Shown: piece after piece, positions 32,191-41,852 of the stretch
Layout of the letters: every line of letters starts with the position of its first letter
Numbering within the stretch: position 1 is the first letter of the stretch
NCBI RefSeq assembly: GCF_900129555.1
Contig: NZ_FQWC01000001.1
Span: forward strand, 372,001 to 436,000
Length of the DNA stretch: 64,000 nucleotides
Source: Flavobacterium defluvii
GTDB lineage: Bacteria; Bacteroidota; Bacteroidia; Flavobacteriales; Flavobacteriaceae
Direction: 5' to 3'
Notes under the pieces: generated by a model
What the model saw: the letters and a program-made list of their open reading frames with translations, nothing else
Told to the model about the DNA's origin: nothing
Database searches by the model: none
Position numbers and translations under genes: made by a program

Positions 32191-35100
32191 TTAAAATTGT
32201 ACGTTCGCTCCAAGCATGAAAGTTCTCGCTTGTGGATAAACACCTCTGTCTACACCAAATACCTGACCTCCAATTTCCGGATCATATCCTGTGTATTTAG
32301 TGATAGTGTATAAGTTCTCACCAGTTAAGTAGAAACGAATTCTGTCTGCTCCAATTTTAGAAGAAAGATCAACTGGAAGAGTATATCCAACCTGAACGAT
32401 TTTCAAACGAGCATAATCACCGCTTTCTAAATAAAAATCAGACATTTTGCTGAAGTTACCATTACTATCATTATTAGCTAATCTTGGGTAATCATTTGAA
32501 GTACCTTCTCCTGTCCAACGACCTAAAGCTTCTGTTTGATAGTTAGCATTCAAGATATCTAATCTGCGTAATCCTTGGAAGATTTTACTTCCAGCAGCAC
32601 CCTGAATGAATGTCATAAAATCAAATCCTTTGTAATCTAAGTTTAATGTTAAACCGAAAGTATATTTAGGAATACTTGTTCCTAAGAATTGTTTGTCATC
32701 ATCAGAAATAGATCCGTCACCATTGCTGTCAACCCAACGGAAATCCCCTGGTTTTGCATTTGGCTGGATTAAACCTCCAGCTGCATTTGTATAAGCATTG
32801 ATTTCAGCTTGGTTTTGGAAAATTCCTGCTGTTTTATATCCGTAGAACTCATTGTATGAGTGACCAACCTGAGTTCTCGTAACAGGTCCCATAGATTGGA
32901 AAGAAGCATCTCCAATAATGAATTGATTATCTTTACCTACGTAAGTAATTTCATTTTTCAAGTAAGCAACGTTTCCGTTTACACCTACATTAAAATCACC
33001 TAATTTTTTCTTCCATCCTAATTCAAATTCAATACCGCTGTTGTTCATATCAGCAACGTTTGCCCATGGCTGCTCAGCAACCCCAACATATCCAGGAATT
33101 ACAACTGGTCTTAAGATACCTGTTGTTTTCTTTTTGTAGAAATCTAATGTTAAATTGAAATCATTAAATATTCTTGCATCAAGACCAATACTTGTTTGAG
33201 AAGTTTCTTCCCATTTCAAATCAGGGTTATCAAGAGTTACGTTAGCATAACCTGTTGTGATAGCACCTGTATTTCCGAATGAATAGTTGTAACCTCCAGA
33301 TACTAATGAAATATATCTAAAATCAGCCACCTGGTCGTTACCCACAACTCCGTAACCTCCTCTAATTTTTAATGAATTTACTGCGTTATTTTCTTTCCAG
33401 AAACCTTCTTTTGAAACAACCCATCCTAAAGAGAATGAAGGGAAAACCCCGAATTTATGATTTTCTCCGAAACGAGTAGATCCATCACGACGAATAACTC
33501 CAGTTACAAGATATTTCTCCATATAATCGTAATTTAAACGACCGAATAAAGATGTTACTTTATGCTGAACGAAATCATCTGTAGCACTGTTTCTGTCTGC
33601 TTGTGGAATATCAAATTTGAAAGAAGCATCTTTATAGCTTGTAATAGGTAATCCAAACATTGTAGCTCCAACATATCCACCAATATTATCAACATAAGAT
33701 CCCTGACCAGCTAAAACGCTAAAGTTGTGATCTCCAAATTTGTTAGAATAAGTAAGAACGTTTTCAATGTTCCAGTTGAATGATTTGTTGTTATTTTGGT
33801 AATAACTGTTTTTAAGAACATTAACGTTTGCACTTAAGAAATAAACAGGAGTAAATCCTTGGTCTCCCCAGTAAGCAAGTTTACCTCCAAGTGTAGATCT
33901 AACTTTTAAATGTGGAGTAATAGCAGCTTCTAAATAAGCATTACCTACGAAATCATCAGACCATCCATATCTTCCTAATCTTGTTTGGATGTATCCTAAT
34001 GGGTTTGTCATCTCCTGACCAACTACGCTGGAAATTCCGTAAGGATTTCCGTTTGCATCACGAACTACAGGGTTTGTAGAGTAAGGTGCAGCGTTTGCAA
34101 CAGCAGGATCAGTAACTACTAGCGGAGTTAATGGATCAAGGTTGATAGCAGAACTTAAAGGACCTCCAAACTCACTGTTTGTATTTCCAATTCCAACAGT
34201 TTTTTGTCTTGTGTATCCAAAAGTTTGTCCGAATGTGAAATATTTAGAAATTTTATGAGTAGAGTTTAAACGGAAATTCTTTTTTGTATAGTTAGAAATT
34301 TCTGTAGCAACAATACCTTCTTGATCCTGAATACCAAAAGAAGCATAGAATGTAGAAAATTCTCCACCACCACTAATACTTAATTCGTGAGTGTATCTGA
34401 AAGCGCTGTCATTAAAGATAGCATCCTGCCAGTTTGTTCCTTTTCCAAATGCAGCTGGATTAGAATATAAAATTCCTCCTCCGTCAGCAACTGATTTTTC
34501 GTTCATTATAGTAGCATACTCAGTAGCATTCAATAAATCTAATTTTTTTGCTGGAGAAGATACACCTGCAAAACCATTATAGTTTACTGTAATTTTACCT
34601 GCTTTACCTTTTTTAGTAGTAACTAAAATAACCCCTGTTGCAGCACGAGTACCGTAGATTGCAGCAGAAGCAGCGTCTTTAAGAACCTCGATAGACTCAA
34701 TATCTGACTGGTTTAAGAAACCAATTCCACCGGCATCAACAACGTTACCGTCAACAACCCAAAGCGGGTTATTTCCACCATCACCGAAAGTTGTTATACC
34801 ACGTACACGAATTGTAGATCCTGCACCTGGCTGACCTGAACTTGAAGCAATAGTTACACCCGCAACACGACCTTGTAATGCTTGTTCAACTCTACCATTT
34901 GGCACTTTCTCTAAATCTGCAGCTTTTACACTAGAAATTGCACCCGTAACTACTGCTTTCTTTTGAGTTCCGTAACCAACTACTACAACCTCATTTAATG
35001 ATTGTGATTCTGGTTTTAATTGAATAGTAATTTTTGAACGCCCGTTTACAGCCTCAGTAACCGTAGCATATCCTATAAAAGTAACTGTCAAAACTCCGTT

Positions 35101-35301
35101 TGAAGGCACTTGAATTTGGAATTTCCCGTCAAAATCTGACGCCGTCGACTTTGTTGTACCTTTCAGTAAAACAGTTGCACCCGGAACCGGCATTCCACTC
35201 TCATCGTTTATCATTCCATTTACCGTGACATCCTGAGCCACTGCTATAACCGAGAATAACAAAGACGAAACACAAAAAATAAGTAATTTTGTTAATTTCA
35301 T
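32191..35301 (-). CDS. susC: SusC/RagA family TonB-linked outer-membrane importer
   Basis: 1036 residues: signal peptide ending VIAVAQ, carboxypeptidase-regulatory-like domain (about 24-105, GMINDESGMPVPGATVLLKGT), TonB-box-like SLNEVVVVGYG, plug (about 120-230, RVRGITTFGDGGNNPLWVVDG) and a 22-strand-type barrel to the end (..RTFMLGANVQF). It imports large oligosaccharides across the outer membrane with SusD. First gene of the minus-strand utilisation locus. The leader holds two 18-bp direct repeats likely to be regulator sites. Confidence 0.97.
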   Translation of the reverse strand: MKLTKLLIFCVSSLLFSVIAVAQDVTVNGMINDESGMPVPGATVLLKGTTKSTASDFDGKFQIQVPSNGVLTVTFIGYATVTEAVNGRSKITIQLKPESQSLNEVVVVGYGTQKKAVVTGAISSVKAADLEKVPNGRVEQALQGRVAGVTIASSSGQPGAGSTIRVRGITTFGDGGNNPLWVVDGNVVDAGGIGFLNQSDIESIEVLKDAASAAIYGTRAATGVILVTTKKGKAGKITVNYNGFAGVSSPAKKLDLLNATEYATIMNEKSVADGGGILYSNPAAFGKGTNWQDAIFNDSAFRYTHELSISGGGEFSTFYASFGIQDQEGIVATEISNYTKKNFRLNSTHKISKYFTFGQTFGYTRQKTVGIGNTNSEFGGPLSSAINLDPLTPLVVTDPAVANAAPYSTNPVVRDANGNPYGISSVVGQEMTNPLGYIQTRLGRYGWSDDFVGNAYLEAAITPHLKVRSTLGGKLAYWGDQGFTPVYFLSANVNVLKNSYYQNNNKSFNWNIENVLTYSNKFGDHNFSVLAGQGSYVDNIGGYVGATMFGLPITSYKDASFKFDIPQADRNSATDDFVQHKVTSLFGRLNYDYMEKYLVTGVIRRDGSTRFGENHKFGVFPSFSLGWVVSKEGFWKENNAVNSLKIRGGYGVVGNDQVADFRYISLVSGGYNYSFGNTGAITTGYANVTLDNPDLKWEETSQTSIGLDARIFNDFNLTLDFYKKKTTGILRPVVIPGYVGVAEQPWANVADMNNSGIEFELGWKKKLGDFNVGVNGNVAYLKNEITYVGKDNQFIIGDASFQSMGPVTRTQVGHSYNEFYGYKTAGIFQNQAEINAYTNAAGGLIQPNAKPGDFRWVDSNGDGSISDDDKQFLGTSIPKYTFGLTLNLDYKGFDFMTFIQGAAGSKIFQGLRRLDILNANYQTEALGRWTGEGTSNDYPRLANNDSNGNFSKMSDFYLESGDYARLKIVQVGYTLPVDLSSKIGADRIRFYLTGENLYTITKYTGYDPEIGGQVFGVDRGVYPQARTFMLGANVQF

Positions 35302-35646
35302 TTTTCTAAAAATTTTGGTTAATTAATTAGTAATTTGATGCAATAATAATGTTATTTTTTTACTATCAGCATTTAATTTTCACTACAAAAACACATCAAA
35401 TCAAAATTTTATACATTACAAAAACACATCATTTTTTTTTTAATAATTTGATTTATAATATTTTAAAAATAAAAAATAAGATGTTATCAAAATGTTAATT
35501 ACAAAAATAAACACTACAATTATATAAGATTGTTTATTTTTATGAACGAAATGCTTTTCTACAACGTGATAGTAGAGGAAATAAATTCACAAATACCTAT
35601 AAATAAACTAATTAGCTACTAAAAAACAAAAAAATCCGAATAATTA
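35302..35646. other. divergent regulatory region between susC and the SusR-like regulator
   Basis: 345 bases, very AT-rich, without a gene. It contains the direct repeats at 35381-35398 and 35414-35431. No clear TAnnTTTG element for susC was found, which fits a promoter dependent on an activator. Confidence 0.6.
35381..35431. promoter_or_regulatory. two 18-bp direct repeats, 33 bp apart, candidate regulator sites for susC
   Basis: CACTACAAAAACACATCA (35381-35398) and CATTACAAAAACACATCA (35414-35431) differ at one base. The offset of exactly 33 bp is about three helical turns, so bound proteins would lie on one face of the DNA, about 80-115 bases before the susC ATG. The best candidate ligand is the HTH of the SusR-like protein encoded next door. 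Confidence 0.6.
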
Positions 35647-38517
35647 ATGAAATTAGCAAAATCATATTTTTATATTACTTTTTTTACATTATTCACAATT
35701 TCTTTTTTTGGTCAGGTAAAAAATATTGGATTACCGGATGTAAGAAATTACAAGCGAAATGAATATAAAGGAGGAACTCAAAACTGGAATATCGATCAGG
35801 ATAAAAACGGAAATCTCTATTTTGCCAATAATAATGGGCTTTTACAGTTTGATGGCTCTTCATGGAGAAAATACCCACTCCCAAATTTAACCTCTGTAAG
35901 ATGTTTAAAAATTGATAAATCTGGAAAGATCTTTGTTGGAGGATATAACGAATTCGGATATTTTCAACCGGATAATAAAGGAAAACTGCAATACACATCA
36001 TTAGCCAAAAAAGTTGATAAGAATAAAATCAAAATCATTGATTTTATCTGGAAAATTCATTCTTTTAACAATCAGACGATTTTTCAATCATTTGCAAGGG
36101 CTTATATTTTTACAAATGGAAAATTATCGATATTAAAAGCGCCAAAACGTTTTCAATTTTCATTTACTGTAAATAACAGACTTTATTTTCAAGATGTCGA
36201 AAAAGGGATTTTAGAATATAAAAATGGAAAACTATATTCTCTTCCTAATACAACAAGCCTAAACAATACCGAAATCTGGGCAATGTATTCTCTCGGCAAA
36301 AACAAAACCTTAATTATTACTTTAGAAAAAGGGTTGTTTATTTATGAAAATAACACGGTAAAAGCCTGGAATACCGAAGCCAACAATTTTGTAAAAAGAA
36401 ACAACTCTCTTGGAGGGGTAATTATAAATAACAAATTTATAGTACTGAATTCTGTATTAGATGGAATTGCGATCTGTGATTTTGATGGAAAAATAATTCA
36501 GCATATCAACAGAAAGAAAGGTCTGCAGAACAATACTGTTTTAACTTCATTTATAGATAATAAAAACAATTTGTGGCTTGGACTTGATAATGGTATTACT
36601 TTCGTTAACGAAAGCTCCCCATTTACTTATTTTGGGTTTAGCTACGATATTAGTACAGTTTATGCATCTGTTATCCATCAAGGTAATTTGTATGTAGCAA
36701 CAAACCAGGGGGTATTTTATCATGCCTGGAATAACAGCTTTAAAGAAGATGTTTTTAAACTTGTAGAAGGTACAACAGCTCAGTCATGGAACGTACAAGT
36801 AATTGATAATGAGCTAATTTGTGCCAACAACAGAGGTGCACTTGCTATAAAAGGAGGAAGCGTTGTTAAAATTATAGATTCAAAAGGATATTTTGGATTT
36901 AAGAAAATACCAAATCATCCGGGATTTTTTATTGGTTCAAATTACGACGGATTTGCTATTTTTCAAAAAACTCCAAACGGACTCACATTTAAAAATCAGG
37001 TTGCCGGATTTGATAAATCATCTAATAGTTTTGAACTAGACCAATCTTATTTATGGCTTAAAAAAGATGAATCTATATACAAAATGTCTTTGAGCGAAGA
37101 TTTATCGCGATTTTCAAGCATAAAAAAAATTGACCGTTTGGTTCCCGAGTTTAAAAACATAGGAAGTATTCAAAAAATTGACGGAAAAATATATTTTCAA
37201 ACCCACAATCATTTCTACAAATATTCGATTGAGCAGGAAATATTTTATGAGGACAAAAACATGACCAAATTATTCAAAAATATACCTGTAATTAACGCTT
37301 TGAGCGAAGATTCTCAATCAAATTTATGGTATGCATATGATGAATCTTTGGGTGTTTTAATGAAAAAAAATAATACTTATAAAAATATTGTTGCTCCGTT
37401 TTCTAATCTTACCGGAAATTTGGTAAGCAATTACCTGTCTGTAAACACAATTGATTCTAAAAACATATTTATTGGTTTAACAGATGGTTTGGCGCATTAC
37501 GACTCTGAATTGCTCAATAACTTTGTAACAAAACCAAAAGCCTTTATTCGAAGTTTTTCATTTCCCGGCGACACTATTATTTTTGGAAATAATCAAAGTA
37601 AAACTGAAAACATCCGTATTCCGTATTCCTCAAATCATGTACGCTTTACGTTTTCATCTCCAACTTATGAAAACCTCGAAAATGTTCAGTTTTCATATCA
37701 ATTAGAACCTTTTGATGATAAATGGAGTAACTGGTCAACAATTTCGATTAAAGAATATACAAACCTTCGGGAAGGCGACTACGTGATGAAAGTAAAGGTT
37801 AGAAATAGTTACGGAGTACAGTCTGAGCCTTCAACAATTTCTTTTACGGTTTCTCCGCCATGGTACAGACATTTCCTTGCTCTGATGCTGTATTTTGTAT
37901 TATTAATTGTCGCAATCTATGTAATTTCTAATCGAATTAAAATGAAAATTAGAAAAAACAAATATTATGAAACAATCGAACAAAGAAGACTTTATCTTGA
38001 AAAAGAATCTAAAATAAGACAAGAACAATACGATTTAGAAAAAGAAATCGAAAAACTTAAAAATGACAAACTTCAAATAAAGATTCTTGCAAAAGACAAA
38101 GAACTAGTAAACAACTCTTTACAAGTTGTAAAGAAAAACAAAATCTTAAATGGAATTATCCACAAGCTAAAAGAAATTGATATTGATGCACTCGATGATT
38201 CAACAAAGTTTCAGGTCAGCAAACTTAATAAAAGCATTGTAAAAGAGGTAAATACAGACAAAAGCTGGAAAGATTTGGAAAAACACATCAAGAACGTCCA
38301 TTTTGAATTTTTGAAACGTTTAAAAGAGAAATTTCCAACCATTTCACCCCGCGAACTTGATTTATCGACATATTTATTAATGAATATGTCAACCAAAGAA
38401 ATTGCAGAGATTATGAACATATCAACAGGAGGAGTTGAACTTGCCCGTTATCGTTTAAGAAAAAAACTTGGTTTAAATAAAAAAGAAAACCTGATTGGTT
38501 TCTTAATGAGTATTTAA
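35647..38517 (+). CDS. SusR-like membrane sensor-regulator with beta-propeller, Y_Y_Y and LuxR-type HTH
   Basis: 956 residues in the order signal peptide (..FTISFFGQ), periplasmic propeller repeats (about 30-640, e.g. GGTQNWNIDQDKNGNLYFANNNG-type blades), Y_Y_Y domain (about 676-738), one membrane helix (about 742-762, FLALMLYFVLLIVAIYVI), coiled coil (about 775-870) and a LuxR-type HTH (about 898-943, SPRELDLSTYLLMNMSTKEI). No histidine kinase or receiver domain, so the periplasmic sensor acts directly on DNA as in SusR. It probably senses a glucan oligosaccharide and activates the adjacent divergent susC operon. Confidence 0.93.
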   Translation: MKLAKSYFYITFFTLFTISFFGQVKNIGLPDVRNYKRNEYKGGTQNWNIDQDKNGNLYFANNNGLLQFDGSSWRKYPLPNLTSVRCLKIDKSGKIFVGGYNEFGYFQPDNKGKLQYTSLAKKVDKNKIKIIDFIWKIHSFNNQTIFQSFARAYIFTNGKLSILKAPKRFQFSFTVNNRLYFQDVEKGILEYKNGKLYSLPNTTSLNNTEIWAMYSLGKNKTLIITLEKGLFIYENNTVKAWNTEANNFVKRNNSLGGVIINNKFIVLNSVLDGIAICDFDGKIIQHINRKKGLQNNTVLTSFIDNKNNLWLGLDNGITFVNESSPFTYFGFSYDISTVYASVIHQGNLYVATNQGVFYHAWNNSFKEDVFKLVEGTTAQSWNVQVIDNELICANNRGALAIKGGSVVKIIDSKGYFGFKKIPNHPGFFIGSNYDGFAIFQKTPNGLTFKNQVAGFDKSSNSFELDQSYLWLKKDESIYKMSLSEDLSRFSSIKKIDRLVPEFKNIGSIQKIDGKIYFQTHNHFYKYSIEQEIFYEDKNMTKLFKNIPVINALSEDSQSNLWYAYDESLGVLMKKNNTYKNIVAPFSNLTGNLVSNYLSVNTIDSKNIFIGLTDGLAHYDSELLNNFVTKPKAFIRSFSFPGDTIIFGNNQSKTENIRIPYSSNHVRFTFSSPTYENLENVQFSYQLEPFDDKWSNWSTISIKEYTNLREGDYVMKVKVRNSYGVQSEPSTISFTVSPPWYRHFLALMLYFVLLIVAIYVISNRIKMKIRKNKYYETIEQRRLYLEKESKIRQEQYDLEKEIEKLKNDKLQIKILAKDKELVNNSLQVVKKNKILNGIIHKLKEIDIDALDDSTKFQVSKLNKSIVKEVNTDKSWKDLEKHIKNVHFEFLKRLKEKFPTISPRELDLSTYLLMNMSTKEIAEIMNISTGGVELARYRLRKKLGLNKKENLIGFLMSI

Positions 38518-38518
38518 T

Positions 38519-38548
38519 AAAAAAGCCATTCATATGAATGGCTTTTTT
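38519..38548. terminator. bidirectional terminator between the regulator gene and murF
   Basis: Perfect palindrome AAAAAAGCCATTCAT-ATGAATGGCTTTTTT, directly after the regulator stop and two bases from the murF stop. Confidence 0.9.
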
Positions 38549-38549
38549 A

Positions 38550-39836
38550 TTATGAAATATATTCTAAAGTTCGTTCAAGAGCCATTCCTCTCGATCCCTT
38601 TATCAATATTGTATTATCTTTAAATTGAGTGCCTTTTAAGTAATCTGCAAAAGCATCAAATGTCTCAAAAAACTTAATACCATCATTTGAGATCTTATTT
38701 TCATAAAACGACTTTCCAATTAAATAACAAAGCGATTCATTTTGATTTGATAACGAATCAACAATTGCTCTATGCTCTTGTTTGCTTTCATCTCCAAGTT
38801 CAAACATATCACCCAGAATCATAATTTTATTCTTATTTTCTAATTGTAAAAAATTAGTAATTGCAACTGCCATACTGCTCGGATTTGCATTATAAGCATC
38901 TAAAATGATCTCATTTGAACCCTTTTTTAACAATTGAGACCTATTATTCTCCGGGATATAATTTTCAATTGCAGTTTTTATTGCCGTATCATCTACTTTG
39001 AAATATTTTCCAATCGCAGCTGCTGCATTAATATTATTGGCATTGTAAAGCCCAATTAAATGCGATTCGACAGTAAAATTGTTATAATCAATAACTACAA
39101 AAGGATTTGCTTTAATATCTTTAATATTTAAATCTGCCGTTTTCTTATTTACCCCAAAAGTAAATGATTTTATGCCGGCTGATCTTTCAATTTGAATTGG
39201 ATCTTCAAGATTTACAAATACCTCTTTGTCGTTTTTTGATAAATACTGATACATTTCACTTTTACCTTCAACAACACCCTGTACACCGCCAAAACCTTCT
39301 AAATGAGCTTTTCCAAAATTTGTTATATAACCAAAATCTGGCTGGGCAATTTCGCATAAAAATTCAATTTCTTTTTTATGATTTGCTCCCATTTCAACAA
39401 TTCCTATTTCTGTTTCTTTTGTAAAAGAAAGCAGAGTTAAAGGAACGCCAATATGGTTGTTTAAATTTCCAATAGTAGCTTTAGTTTTAAACTTTTGAGA
39501 CAGAACAACATTTATAAGTTCTTTTGTTGTTGTTTTACCATTACTGCCTGTAAGGGCGACAATTGGAAGTCTTAAATAGTTCCGATGAAATTTAGCAAGC
39601 TCCTGAAGCGTTTCTAAACTATTATTGACTAAGATTGTTCTTTCATCAATAAAATAAGATTCGTTGTCAATAACAACATACAAAGCACCCAAATCAAGTG
39701 CTTGTTTTGCAAATGTATTTGCGTCAAAATTCTCGCCTTTAATTGCAAAAAACATAGAATCTTTTTCAATTTTTCTGGTATCGATTGAAAGAGATTTGCA
39801 TTTTAAAAACAAGTTATGAATTTCCTGAATATTCAT
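38550..39836 (-). CDS. murF: UDP-N-acetylmuramoyl-tripeptide--D-alanyl-D-alanine ligase
   Basis: 428 residues with the Mur-ligase layout: N-terminal substrate domain (SIDTRKIEKDSMFFAIKGENFDANTFA), central ATPase with the P-loop ALTGSNGKTTTKELI, EMGANHKKEIEFL and NFGKAHLEGFGG, and a C-terminal domain with LDAYNANPSSMAVAI and ILGDMFELGDES. The EMGANH and DAYNANP motifs mark MurF rather than MurC, D or E. It adds D-Ala-D-Ala to the peptidoglycan stem peptide in the cytoplasm. Follows gldJ on the same strand, separated by a strong hairpin. Confidence 0.96.
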   Translation of the reverse strand: MNIQEIHNLFLKCKSLSIDTRKIEKDSMFFAIKGENFDANTFAKQALDLGALYVVIDNESYFIDERTILVNNSLETLQELAKFHRNYLRLPIVALTGSNGKTTTKELINVVLSQKFKTKATIGNLNNHIGVPLTLLSFTKETEIGIVEMGANHKKEIEFLCEIAQPDFGYITNFGKAHLEGFGGVQGVVEGKSEMYQYLSKNDKEVFVNLEDPIQIERSAGIKSFTFGVNKKTADLNIKDIKANPFVVIDYNNFTVESHLIGLYNANNINAAAAIGKYFKVDDTAIKTAIENYIPENNRSQLLKKGSNEIILDAYNANPSSMAVAITNFLQLENKNKIMILGDMFELGDESKQEHRAIVDSLSNQNESLCYLIGKSFYENKISNDGIKFFETFDAFADYLKGTQFKDNTILIKGSRGMALERTLEYIS

Positions 39837-39877
39837 TTATAATTATTTTACAGATCATAAAAATAGAAAAAAGGAAT

Positions 39878-39934
39878 AAAAAAATTCCAAATTCCGTACT
39901 GAAATATTCAGCTTTTGGAATTTGGAATTTTTTT
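39878..39934. terminator. AATTCC-type inverted repeat between gldJ and murF
   Basis: 18-bp arms (left end 39878-39895, right end 39917-39934) with T-runs at the outer ends. Same arm sequence AAATTCCAAATTCC as the element at 1205-1259. Confidence 0.75.
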
Positions 39935-39953
39935 AAATTGAAATATCTAAATC

Positions 39954-41645
39954 TTAATTTCTTGGTGATTTTCTTTTTTCAGTTTTAGCACCTACTCTAG
40001 ACATCGCACATCTGAATCCAATGTAATCAGTTGCCATATCCTGAGGGAAATATCTTCTTTGAGCAGGGTCTAACCAGTAAGCTCTGTCTCTCCAAGAACC
40101 TCCTTTGTAAACTCTAACTTTATCATCAATTAAAGTAGTACGTTTACTAGAGTTATCATATTTTCTAATCATTTTTCCTAAACTATCTACTGTAACATTA
40201 TGTTTAGGAGAATTGTACATTACCTGATCAGCTTTTGGTCCAGATTCAGAATCTCCGAAATCAAAGAATCTTGAAGATTGTTTGTCACCGTCTCTGTAGT
40301 TGATATTATCGCTTGTACTAAAGTTTTGTCTTAAGTAAGTTTCCTGCTCGTCAACCGGCACCTGAGCAATTTCCCCAGGAAGGTTTCTAGCAATTACTTT
40401 ACCGTTACTTAAAGTATCGTATTTAATTGAAGCAGTCGAAACGATTTCAATTTTACCATCTTTACCAATTTTATTTTTAGCATATTGATTTCCTCTATAG
40501 TAGTTAAAATCATTTGCTTCGTTATCAATAACAGGTCTGTAAACATCGGCAACCCATTCTGCTACGTTTCCAGCCATATCATATAAACCGAAATCATTTG
40601 CAGCATAACTTTTTACCTTATTTGTAATATCGGCACCGTCATCTGACCATCCGGCAATTCCACCGTAGTCACCATTTCCTTGTTTAAAGTTAGCCAATTG
40701 ATCACCTCTGTTTTTACGTTTAGATGAACGTGTATAATCTCCAGACCAAGGATATTTCTTTTGTCCTTTGTAAATATTGTATTCTCTTTGTCCAACATCT
40801 GCAGCAGCAGCATATTCCCACTCAGCTTCTGTAGGAAGTCTGTATTCTGGTAAAATAATACCAGAAGAACGCTGAGCATAAACGTTTTTCTCTTCAGGAA
40901 CTACACCATCTTTACCTGCTTTAGGTCTTTTCCCGTTAGGGTTTTTCTTTAACACTAACTCTTCATTTCCTCCATAAGTTGTAGATGGAGATGCAACGTA
41001 AGCTTCTGTATTAAATAAACTCTCAGCACTTACATCATTGGTTTTAGCGCCTTTTTTAAGATAACCATTTTTTTCTAAAACAGCTTCGTTTACACGGTCT
41101 GTTCTCCATTTACTAAATTCAACAGCCTGAATCCAGTTAACACCAACTACAGGATAGTCAGCATAAGAAGGGTGTCTTAAATAGTTATTAGTCATCGTTT
41201 CATTATATCCTAAACGATTTCTCCAAACTAATGTATCTGGTGATGCACCTTCGTAAATATTTTTGTAATTTTCTTCTGTTGGAGGGAAAACTTTTTTCAA
41301 CCACTCAAGGTATTCTAAGTACATACCATTAGTAACTTCAGTTTCATCCATGTAGAATGATTGAACGTGTTGTTGAGTTGGTGTGTTATTCCAATCGTGC
41401 ATAACATCATCCTGTACTTTACCCATAGTAAACGTACCTCCTTCAACAAAAACTAAACCAGGTCCAGCCTGTTGTTTTTTTCCAGCATTTCTAGCAGCTG
41501 TTCCATTCTGACTATCTACATCCCAGCCAGTTGCTCTTGAAGCGTGACTCGAACTCGATTTTTTGCTACAACTAGCCGTGCCCAACATCAATACCATTGA
41601 CATCATTAATTGCAAGACTACAATTTTGTTTACTTTCATACTCAT
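39954..41645 (-). CDS. gldJ: Gliding motility lipoprotein GldJ
   Basis: 563 residues. Lipoprotein signal LMLGTASC, then a low-complexity linker and an FGE-sulfatase (SUMF1-like) domain (LVFVEGGTFTMGKVQDD, YMDETEVTNGMYLEYLEW, YRLPTEAEWEYAAAA, FGLYDMAGNVAEWVADV, VYKGGSWRDRAYWLDPAQRRYF). GldJ is an outer-membrane lipoprotein needed for gliding and type IX secretion; the SUMF1-like fold is thought to be structural. Divergent from porU as in F. johnsoniae. The start may be the third residue (MKVNKIVV). TATTTTTG at 41769-41762 (minus) is a candidate -7 element. Confidence 0.96.
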   Translation of the reverse strand: MSMKVNKIVVLQLMMSMVLMLGTASCSKKSSSSHASRATGWDVDSQNGTAARNAGKKQQAGPGLVFVEGGTFTMGKVQDDVMHDWNNTPTQQHVQSFYMDETEVTNGMYLEYLEWLKKVFPPTEENYKNIYEGASPDTLVWRNRLGYNETMTNNYLRHPSYADYPVVGVNWIQAVEFSKWRTDRVNEAVLEKNGYLKKGAKTNDVSAESLFNTEAYVASPSTTYGGNEELVLKKNPNGKRPKAGKDGVVPEEKNVYAQRSSGIILPEYRLPTEAEWEYAAAADVGQREYNIYKGQKKYPWSGDYTRSSKRKNRGDQLANFKQGNGDYGGIAGWSDDGADITNKVKSYAANDFGLYDMAGNVAEWVADVYRPVIDNEANDFNYYRGNQYAKNKIGKDGKIEIVSTASIKYDTLSNGKVIARNLPGEIAQVPVDEQETYLRQNFSTSDNINYRDGDKQSSRFFDFGDSESGPKADQVMYNSPKHNVTVDSLGKMIRKYDNSSKRTTLIDDKVRVYKGGSWRDRAYWLDPAQRRYFPQDMATDYIGFRCAMSRVGAKTEKRKSPRN

Positions 41646-41852
41646 TCTTAGGTGATAAATTTAGGTGCTGCAATATAATAATTAACATTTAATTAGCAAC
41701 ATCTGTTCTAATAATTTTATTTCGCTGTTTTTTACCAGAAAATAACCTATAGTTACGAACGCAAAAATATACTTTTTATTATTTACTGTAACATGAAATA
41801 CTATATTTTTACTTACTAATTTTTTTTTAATTAAATTTCGGTTTTTAAAGTA

